Below, piece by piece: positions 57,073 through 64,000 of a stretch of DNA of 64,000 bases (positions are counted from its first letter, which is position 1; each line of letters opens with the position of its first letter). Made by a program: the position numbers and the translations under genes. The notes beneath the pieces are model-generated. The model did no database searches. It was not told where the DNA came from and saw only the letters and a program-made list of their open reading frames with translations. The stretch spans positions 62,001 to 126,000 of the forward strand of contig CBDCUE010000021.1 in the NCBI GenBank assembly GCA_965222515.1, read 5' to 3'. This stretch comes from CBDCUE01 sp965222515 (GTDB taxonomy: Bacteria; Pseudomonadota; Alphaproteobacteria; Rickettsiales; JABIRX01).

Positions 57073-59166
57073 ATGACTTTAAACAAAACACAAGAACAAG
57101 CCGTCCAGCATAAGCAAGGAGCTTTACTAATTCTAGCAGGAGCAGGAACTGGAAAAACTAGAGTATTGACTCATAGAATTGCAAAATTGATTGAAGATCA
57201 AGATGCTTATGCTTCTCAAATTCTAGCAGTTACCTTTACTAATAAGGCCTCAAAAGAGATGAAAAGCAGAATATTTGATTTATTGGGATATGAGTCCCCT
57301 GAGATGTTCACAGGAACTTTTCATTCTATTTCGGCTAGAATTTTTAGAAAACACTCAAATTATCTTGGTTTTTCTAATGATTTTAACATTGTCAATCAAG
57401 ATGATGCCCTTAGATTAGTAAAAAGAATTTTGACTGAAAACAAAATTACAGACAAAATAAATTATAAAGCAATTTTGCATAAAATATCTTTTTGGAAAGA
57501 TAAAAACATCTTACCTAGTCAAGATTATCTACTAACTGACAAAAATGATTTTTATGATGTTAGCTAATTATGTTTATGCAACCTATCAAGAAGAATTAAA
57601 AGCCTCAAACTCTTTAGATTTTGGTGATTTAATTCTCTACACCATAAAATTATTAAAAGAAAACAAAGATTTGCAAGAATATTACAGCAAAAAATTTAAA
57701 TATATTTTAGTAGATGAATATCAGGATATTAACACAGCTCAATATTTATGGTTAAAATTGTTTTGCTTAAATCATAGTAATATTTGTTGTGTTGGAGATG
57801 ATGATCAATCAATCTATTCCTTTCGTGGAGCTGAAGTAGAAAACATATTAAGATTTGAACAAGATTTTCCTAAAGCAACAATAATTAAATTAGAAGAAAA
57901 TTATCGCTCTACCCAACATATTCTAAACACCGCAAATCATCTTATCTCACACAATAAAAACAGGCATAAAAAAAGCCTTTTTACCTCTCAAAATCAGGGT
58001 AGAAAAGTGCAAATCAGATCAAATTTTGATGATAACAAAGAAGCATATAACATTTGTAAAGAAATCAAAAATCTATCAGGCTCTTTGAAAGAGGTAGCTA
58101 TTTTAGTAAGAGCATCTCATCAAACTAGAACAATTGAAGAGAATTTAATAAATTCAGCCATTCCTTATCAAGTAATAGGTGGAATGAAGTTTTATGATCG
58201 TAAAGAAATTAGAGACATTATTTCTTATTTAAGAATAATTCATTCTAAAAATGATATTTTAGCATTTGAAAGAATAATTAACATTCCTAAAAGAGGAATT
58301 GGATCAGTTGCTTTTAGCAAAATAAACAATTTAACAAAAACAGAGAACATCTCTTTTTTAACTGCCATAAAAACTGCCATAGTAAATAATGTTGTTAACA
58401 AAACCACTGCTCAACATTTAGATAAATTTGTCAAATTATTAGCAAATACCAAAGCTCATTTAGTTACTCATTCCCTAGAGGAGGCTTGTAAATATTTAAT
58501 AGAAAATTCTGGTTATCAAGAAATGCTTAAAACTAGCAAAGAAAGTAATGCAGAATCTAGATTAGAAAATTTACAAGAATTTATCAGGGCAATTGGTGAA
58601 TTTGATGATTTAACCAGCTTTTTAGATTATGTTAGTTTGATTAATGAAACTCAAAATAATGATAATATTGATAAAGTTAATATCTTAACCCTACATTCTG
58701 CTAAAGGCTTAGAATTTGACAATGTATTTTTAACAGGTTGGGAAGAAGGTTTATTTCCTAATCAAAGGGCATTGGATGAGCAGGGAGAAAATGGCCTTGA
58801 AGAAGAAAGAAGGCTTGCTTATGTAGGAATTACTCGTGCAAAACAAAATTTATATATTTCATATACAGAAAATAGAAGATTATATAATAAATGGCAATCA
58901 AGAGCTCCCTCTATGTTTTTAAAAGAATTACCTAGTGAAACTACAAAAATAATAGAGTATAAAAAAACTAGTCATTTTAATTATTATTATCAAAAACCAA
59001 AAAAAAGATACTTCTAGCAAGGTAAATAATTTTAGTTCAGGAAAAACAATAGAGCATAAAAATTTTGGCATAGGTACTATAAAATCTTCAATCGGAGATG
59101 TGTTAGAAGTCCAGTTTGATTTCAGGAAAAACAAGATATGTAACTGCAAATAGTTTAGTAAAATAG
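57073..59166 (+). pseudogene. uvrD: UvrD/PcrA-type DNA helicase with three frameshifts
   Basis: The first frame has the Q motif and Walker A LAGAGTGKTRVLTHR and stops at 57567. The second (to 59017) has DEYQDIN, GDDDQSIYSFRGA, LEENYRST, LTLHSAKGLEFD and GITRAKQNLYIS. A third stretch holds the C-terminal Tudor-like domain (IEHKNFGIGTIKSSIGDVLEVQF, ending RYVTANSLVK at 59166). One surplus base in T5 near 57551, in A8 near 59000 and near 59122 explains all breaks. Every helicase motif is intact, so consensus error or very recent inactivation are both possible. The helicase acts in nucleotide excision and mismatch repair. Confidence 0.88.
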
Positions 59167-59201
59167 TGATTTTAAATTTCTGTTAGTAAATAAAGACCTA
59201 C

Positions 59202-59230
59202 TTGACAAAGTCCTTTAAAAATGATACAAT
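59202..59230 (+). promoter_or_regulatory. Strong sigma-70 promoter before orphan membrane protein
   Basis: TTGACA (59202-59207) and TACAAT (59225-59230) have the ideal 17-bp spacing. The predicted start is about 165 nt before the ATG at 59402, leaving a long AT-rich leader without a recognised riboswitch. Confidence 0.65.
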
Positions 59231-59401
59231 AGCATTATTAACAAGTTATAAATTTGAATTTAACTTAAGAATTACAAGAATATACAAGCTAAAAATAATT
59301 TTGAGTATTTGTTTTTTCTTACCTTAAATGATCTTAATTATTATGTTTAATATAAATTTAGGATCTTAAATTATAATAAAATTTAATATGGTATAAGCAT
59401 T

Positions 59402-60179
59402 ATGGCAACAAAAGAAAAAAAAATATCCCCCTTTACATAAAAGTAGGGATTTTCTCATTACCTATTGCTACATTCCTCCTTTCTTTCTTTGTACTATCTC
59501 TTCCTATTATCACTACAATACCTGTTGTTTCAGGAGTTGCAATAGCAACCCTAGCTCTTTCTTGGGCTTATGAAAATAATTATTTTCCTGATGTATGTAT
59601 CCTACAAAAACAGAAGGTAAAGAAAACAGAAAAAACAATAGGAGCAACAGAAGCAGGAGTAGCAGGAGCTCCAACAGGTACAACAAAATGTTACAAACAA
59701 TAACAGCAACAGAAGACCCAACAAAAACACAAATGTTAATGAAGAACTACAAAACATCTAAATGATGTTACAGCTGAACTAAATAATTGTAAAAAATGTG
59801 CAAGATACTATGAATATAATAACCTAAAGAATCAAATACCGTCTATAATATACAATACCTTAATAACAGAGAAAATAAATACATTTTGCGAACGAGTGCA
59901 ATAAAAAAACAAACGATCAAAGAACAGAGATAGAGCAATCAGTACTAGAAGCAAAGGCAAAAAAAACTTTTAAACAATATATTAGAGCAGACACAAGAGA
60001 AAGGATCTCTTTTCATAGATGAATTAATACATAAGCATCCAACTTTAATACAAGGACTAGTTATTCAAAAAAGTAATATAGATAAAATAAACTTAATTCA
60101 CCATGCTATCATTAACCCCTCCACTCAACAACAAACAGCCACAGCTGACCAAAACAACAAGAATAAAGATGGAAAATAA
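59402..60179 (+). pseudogene. Orphan two-helix membrane protein, frame broken
   Basis: The ATG at 59402 reads MATKEKK and shifts at an A9 run into a frame with two hydrophobic helices (KVGIFSLPIATFLLSFFVLS and ITTIPVVSGVAIATLALSWA). It continues with a Gly/Ala/Thr linker (GATEAGVAGAPTGT), then after more shifts a Cys-bearing segment ELNNCKKCARYYEY, a helical stretch EIEQSVLEAKAK, and an end NILEQTQEKGSLFIDELIHK with a Gln/Thr/Asn tail. I recognise no family. The layout resembles small secreted or membrane effector-like proteins of intracellular bacteria, but that is only an impression. Confidence 0.5.
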
Positions 60180-60245
60180 AATCCATTGATAAATAAATTT
60201 AATCACTATATAAAAATAATAGCATCAACTATTTAATCAAATAAT

Positions 60246-61533
60246 ATGAAAGAAAGAATTGCTATTTGTCTAGGTTATAGACTCCTATGGGAAAAATGGG
60301 AGGAAATTTATCAAAAATATCTGCAGATGTTTTGGGGAGCTTTATTACTAGAGAAGTTTTTAGTAAATATCAAGATTACAGCTCAGAATTAGATGAAGTT
60401 ATATGTCGGAAATGTATCTCAAACCTGCTGATTCTGCCAATATTGCAAGAGTTATTGCTTTGAGAGCAGGTATTGATCAAAAATCCCAGCCTATACAGTT
60501 CATAAGAAATTGTGCTTCTGGGATGGAAGCTGTAACTTCTGGAGTCTGCAAAATTTTATCAGGAAAATCAGAGGTTATTTTAGCAGCTGGAGTGGAATCT
60601 ATGAGCAATCTTCCTTTTTTATTTTCTAATCAAAGCCAAAGATTTTTTGAAAGTCTAGCTTATAGCAGAACTATTTCTCAAAAACTAAGAAATCTACTAA
60701 AATTCAAATTTAATTTTATAGCTCCAGTAATTGCCTTAAAATGTGGCTTAACAGATCCAATTTGTAATATGATTATGGGAGATACGGCAGAATTGCTTGC
60801 TAAAGAATTTAATATCACTAGAGAAGAACAGGATAAATTTGCTTGTTTAAGTCATAATAGAGCAGAAAAAAGCTACTAAGAAAGGAATTTTTGGCAGAAG
60901 AATTATTCCATATCCTGTAAAAAACAAAATGATAGAAACAGATCAGGGCATTAGAAATGGTCAAAATAATATGGCTTTGGCTAAATTAAAACCATTTTTT
61001 GATCGAAAAAACGGCACAGTAACAGCAGGTAATTTCATCACAAATCACAGATGCTGCAGGAGCCTTAATTATGATGGAGAAGAAAAAAAGCAAAAATCAT
61101 TAGGTTTGAAACCTTTAGGATATGTTAAAGATTTTTGTTATATGGGTTTAGAAGGTGAAAGAATGGGCTTGGGACCTGCTTATACCATTGCTAATTTATT
61201 ATTAAAACATAAAAAAATCTATCAAAAGATATAGATTTATTTGAAATTAACGAGGCTTTTGCTAGTCAAACAATTGCTTGCACCAAAGCTCTAAATAGTG
61301 CAGAATTTTGCAAAAATAAATTAGGCTTAAAAGCTAAATTAGGCTTAATTCCAAGTAGCAAACTAAATGTCAATGGTGGAGCAATATCATTAGGTCATCC
61401 AGTTGGAATGAGTGGTATTAGATTAATTATCACTTTACTTAGAGAATTAAAAAGACAAAATAAACAAACAGGAATAGCATCTTTATGTGTAGGAGGAGGA
61501 CAAGGAGGAGCTTGTTTATTGGAGGTAAATTAA
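60246..61533 (+). pseudogene. Acetyl-CoA acyltransferase (thiolase), multiple frameshifts
   Basis: Across shifting frames the full thiolase can be read: MKERIAICLGYR, RNCASGMEAVTSGV with the nucleophilic Cys, SKISADVLG, ERMGLGPAYTI, INEAFASQ, NGGAISLGHPVGMSG and CVGGGQGG. The total of about 425 residues fits FadA/FadI. There are at least six indels, both surplus and missing bases. It would work with the acyl-CoA synthetase at 39.1 kb in fatty acid breakdown, if functional. Its stop is fused to palindromic repeat copy 3. Confidence 0.8.
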
Positions 61534-61693
61534 TACTATATCAGTTATTAATTGACCTTATAGCCAAAAAAGATGTTTAGTAGAAATTGTTTTTTTAATA
61601 ATCTGTTAGCCATAGCTAACAGATTATTAAAAAAAACAATTTATGCTGAGCAGATTGAAAGCTATAGGTCAATTATAAAAACTAAAATAGTAT
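61533..61693. repeat. Palindromic element PE, copy 3 (161 bp)
   Basis: It has the same inner strands as copies 1 and 2, with the left arm partly changed (ATACTATATCAG instead of ATACTATTTTAG). Its first base overlaps the stop codon of the thiolase gene, so the insertion lies exactly at the end of that ORF. Confidence 0.85.
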
Positions 61694-61714
61694 TAGAAAG
61701 CAACTCCACAAAAT

Positions 61715-61850
61715 ATCATCCCTACGAAAGCAGGAAGTAAACACAAATTGTAATCTTATTAGGACTTTGCTTCACTTTTTGCTATGCAAAGTGAAGCCCC
61801 CACCAAAACTATTATATAGTTTTAGCTCCCCCTCAAGGGGGGGAGCTATT
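61715..61850 (-). repeat. Structured GC-rich repeat GR, copy 3
   Basis: On the reverse strand it has CTCCCC..CTTGAGGGGGAG, hairpin AAAACTAT-ATA-ATAGTTTT, GGTGGGGG, the GCTTCACTTTGCATAGCAAA hairpin and AAAGTCCTAATAAGATTACA, the same order as at 11291-11433. From 61851 to 62062 only further repeat pieces (CATAATTAGAATTA, AGCTTTCTTTAAATTTAAAA) are seen. Confidence 0.7.
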
Positions 61851-62062
61851 ACCATGAGCCTTTTTTTCTATTCTTTCATAATTAGAATTATCTGACAAGA
61901 GGGGCGGTAGCTCCTAGCTTTCTTTAAATTTAAAATTACATAACCACACCAGCCCTTGCTTCGGTGAGGAATCTCGTTGTCAAGAGGACAATAACTGCTG
62001 ATAAAACCCCGCTTACAATATTACTTCTACTACAAATCAGTATATCTATCAATATTGATTTT

Positions 62063-62612
62063 CTAACCTATCTCTCTATCAACTTGATCGTAAGTTAAAT
62101 TTACTGGAGTTTCTCTTCCAAAAATAGATACAGATACAACTAAAGTTCTCTTGTCTGAATCACAAGATTCTATAATACCAGTAAAATTATTAAAAGCTCC
62201 TCCAATCTATAATTTTTACATTCTCTCCAACACTTCATATTCTGTATTATCAACCATATCAAAACTTTCATCTTCTAATCTTACCTATAATGTCTTCTGC
62301 TTCTTTTTCTTTTTAATGGTATAGGTTTTCCTGAGTTGAGAAATAAACCCTGATACTTTTGGAATAGATTTTAATTAAATGCCATAATTCATTAGTTAAA
62401 TCCATATTCACCATTACATAACCTGGAAAAAGTTTCTTTTCTACTTGAATTTTCTTACCTTTTTTAATTTCTTGAACTTTTTTTGATGGAACAATTATAT
62501 CTTTTATTAAATCAGACATTTTCAGCTCTTTCAGCTCTTTGAATAAAATAGACTTTTCTACAGAATATTCACAATTTGAATAAGCTTGCACAATATACCA
62601 CTTGGTTGACAT
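62063..62612 (-). pseudogene. nusG: Transcription antitermination factor NusG, frame broken
   Basis: The N-terminal NGN domain reads MSTKWYIVQAYSNCEYSVEKS and KKLFPGYVMVNMDLTNELWHLIK, open to 62313. The rest is legible only with frame changes: KVSGFIS, SGKPIPLK, EAEDIIGKI, EDESFDMVDNTEYEV, then the KOW domain FNNFTGIIESCDSDKRTLVV and SIFGRETPVNLTYDQVDREIG. Each repair I checked removes one base. NusG couples RNA polymerase to Rho and ribosomes and is normally essential, so a dead gene here would be surprising. Confidence 0.85.
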
Positions 62613-62649
62613 TTATTTTTTAATATTAATTCATTAATTATTTTTTAAT

Positions 62650-62832
62650 TTATCCTAAAATTTTGGAAATTAAACTAGACCATAATAAATCTACTGCTAA
62701 AAAAAATATAGAAAAAAATACCGACTATCATAAAAACTGAGAAAGCCGTATTAATTAATTCTTTTTTTATTTATCCAAGTAACTTTAGAAACTTCTTTTT
62801 TTACATCAGTAAAGAAAATTTATTATTTTCAT
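62650..62832 (-). pseudogene. secE: Preprotein translocase subunit SecE, frame broken
   Basis: After removing one base from T4, A7 and T8 runs the product reads MKIINFFTDVKKEVSKVTWINKK, then ELINTAFSVFMIVGIFF with a single membrane helix, then FFLAVDLLWSSLISKILG. That is a standard 60-residue SecE with the conserved KKEVxKVTW motif. SecE is essential for the Sec channel. It sits between tRNA-Trp and nusG as in most bacteria. Confidence 0.85.
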
Positions 62833-62851
62833 TATTTTTTTTATTATTAAT

Positions 62852-62927
62852 TGGCAGGAGCGAGAGGAATTGAACCCCCAACCTACGGTTTTGGAGACCG
62901 GCGCTCTACCAATTGAGCTACACTCCT
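62852..62927 (-). tRNA. tRNA-Trp (anticodon CCA)
   Basis: On the reverse strand AGGAGTG opens the acceptor, the anticodon loop CTCCAAA gives CCA, and the T arm is TTGGGGGTTCAATTCCTCTC. The 3' CCA is encoded. One anticodon-stem pair (C27 with U43) is a mismatch. It lies 10 nt after the tuf stop, the usual tuf-trnW-secE-nusG order. Confidence 0.95.
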
Positions 62928-62937
62928 AAATTTTCTA

Positions 62938-64000
62938 CTATTCTATAATTTTAACAACAACTCCAGAACCTACAGTTTTGCCTCCTTCTCTAACCGCAAA
63001 TCTCATTCCTTTAGTCATCGCTACTGGATTAATTAATTCTACTGTTAAAGTTACATTATCTCCAGGCATTACCATTTCTGTTCCTGAAGGCAAATCAACA
63101 CTTCCTGTTACATCTGTTGTTCTAACATAAAATTGTGGGCGATAATTATTAAAAAATGCTGTATGTCTTCCTCCCTCTTCTTTAGTCAAAACATATAATT
63201 GCGCTTCAAACTTTTTATGTGGAGTTATAGTCTTCGGCTTTGCCAATACTTGACCTCTTTGCACATCTTCTTTTTTTGTTCCTCTAAGAAGCACACCTAC
63301 ATTATCTCCTGCTTGACCTTGATCTAACAGCTTTCTGAACATCTCTACTCCTGTACAAATTGTTTTTTGAGTGTCTTTTAATCCTACGATTTCTATTTCT
63401 TCTCCAACTTTTACAATTCCTGTATCAATTCTACCAGTAACTACTGTTCCTCTTCCTGAGATAGAAAATACATCTTCTATTGACATCAAAAAATCTCCTT
63501 CTATTGCTCTTTTAGGTTCTGGAATATCTACATCCAAAGCTTTCATTAAAACATCTATTGATCCTTTCCCTAAATCAGTTTCTTTTCCTTCTAAGGCAGC
63601 TAAGGCACTTCCTCTTATTATTGTAATATTATCACCATCAAACTCATATTTAGATAATAACTCTCTTAATTCTATTTCTACCAACTCCAACAATTCTTCA
63701 TCATCTACTTGGTCGCATTTATTCAAATATACCACTAAATTTTTTACACCTACTTGTCTTGCAAGCAAAATATGTTCTCTAGTTTGAGGCATAGGCCCGT
63801 CTGATGCTGAACATACCAAAACTCCTCCATCCATTTGAGCTGCTCCTGTTATCATATTTTTTACATAATCAGCATGTCCAGGACAATCTACATGGGCATA
63901 ATGTCTTGCTTCTGTTTCATATTCAACATGGGCTGTTTGAATGGTTATTCCTCTTGCTCTTTCTTCTGGAGCTTTGTCAATTTCATCATATCCTAATTTA
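62938..64000 (-). CDS. tuf: Elongation factor Tu, 5' end outside the window
   Basis: The frame is open from the window edge to the stop at 62938, about 353 residues of the usual 395. [13 protein letters not shown] (switch I side), [10 protein letters not shown] (switch II), [16 protein letters not shown] and the domain II/III segments [14 protein letters not shown] and [16 protein letters not shown] are present. The N-terminal P-loop is beyond the window. In contrast to secE and nusG next to it, it is perfectly open. It delivers aminoacyl-tRNA to the ribosome. Confidence 0.98.
   Translation of the reverse strand, partial: KLGYDEIDKAPEERARGITIQTAHVEYETEARHYAHVDCPGHADYVKNMITGAAQMDGGVLVCSASDGPMPQTREHILLARQVGVKNLVVYLNKCDQVDDEELLELVEIELRELLSKYEFDGDNITIIRGSALAALEGKETDLGKGSIDVLMKALDVDIPEPKRAIEGDFLMSIEDVFSISGRGTVVTGRIDTGIVKVGEEIEIVGLKDTQKTICTGVEMFRKLLDQGQAGDNVGVLLRGTKKEDVQRGQVLAKPKTITPHKKFEAQLYVLTKEEGGRHTAFFNNYRPQFYVRTTDVTGSVDLPSGTEMVMPGDNVTLTVELINPVAMTKGMRFAVREGGKTVGSGVVVKIIE

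Overview
The window is very AT-rich and gene-dense. It reads as the chromosome of an obligately host-associated alphaproteobacterium of the order Rickettsiales. The support is a lone 16S rRNA gene with no 23S or 5S partner, a tRNA-Ile uncoupled from rRNA, virB2/virB4 genes of a Rickettsiales-type type IV secretion system outside a full vir operon, ThyX instead of ThyA, gene decay, and small palindromic repeats. It keeps LptD, peptidoglycan genes (murB, murG, uppS, alr, dapE) and carAB. It is therefore a lineage with an LPS-type outer membrane and a wall, less reduced than Anaplasmataceae. I do not assign a genus.

Layout. 1-7.6 kb: clpP start, tig, tRNA-Leu, a palindromic repeat and a dead mazF-like gene, thyX, tRNA-Ile, two lipoproteins, yraN, lipB, lptD. 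7.7-11.1 kb: the pyrH-frr-uppS-murB-acpS run. 11.1-14.6 kb: structured repeats, a frameshifted virB4, a decayed virB2 and an intact virB2. 14.7-21.5 kb: carA with a carB whose first third is full of indels, then the glutathione genes gloB and gshA. 21.6-35.5 kb: parE, moxR, comEC, RNase P RNA, lolD, alr, coaE, sodC, rpoH, rpmA, rplU. 33.6-38.8 kb: a der-obg operon with a type II restriction-modification pair stitched inside it. 39-47 kb: an acyl-CoA synthetase, dapE, an ABC-2 permease group, murG, GNAT, two broken DMT transporters. 47.2-48.7 kb: 16S rRNA. 49.06-50.62 kb: a transposon-like cassette. 50.8-59.2 kb: ccmG, dedA, priA, asmA and a frameshifted uvrD. 59.2-62.9 kb: an indel-rich stretch with an orphan membrane protein, a thiolase, nusG and secE. 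The window ends with tRNA-Trp and tuf.

The most striking object is the 1562-bp cassette at 49063-50624. It has a 28-bp perfect terminal inverted repeat and is abutted on both sides by the same 8 bp (AAAAATAA). It encodes only a beta-class DNA methyltransferase fused to an HNH nuclease and a 50-residue ORF, with no transposase. Other points of note are three copies of a ~160-bp palindromic element, a GC-rich repeat whose stem varies in a compensating way between copies, and hairpins with identical CTAGA loops on both sides of the 16S gene.

A caution applies to all broken genes here. Most disruptions can be repaired by removing one base, they cluster in patches, and they hit genes that should be essential (nusG, secE). 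Part of the apparent decay may therefore be consensus error. The virB2 relic and the mazF relic look genuinely decayed.
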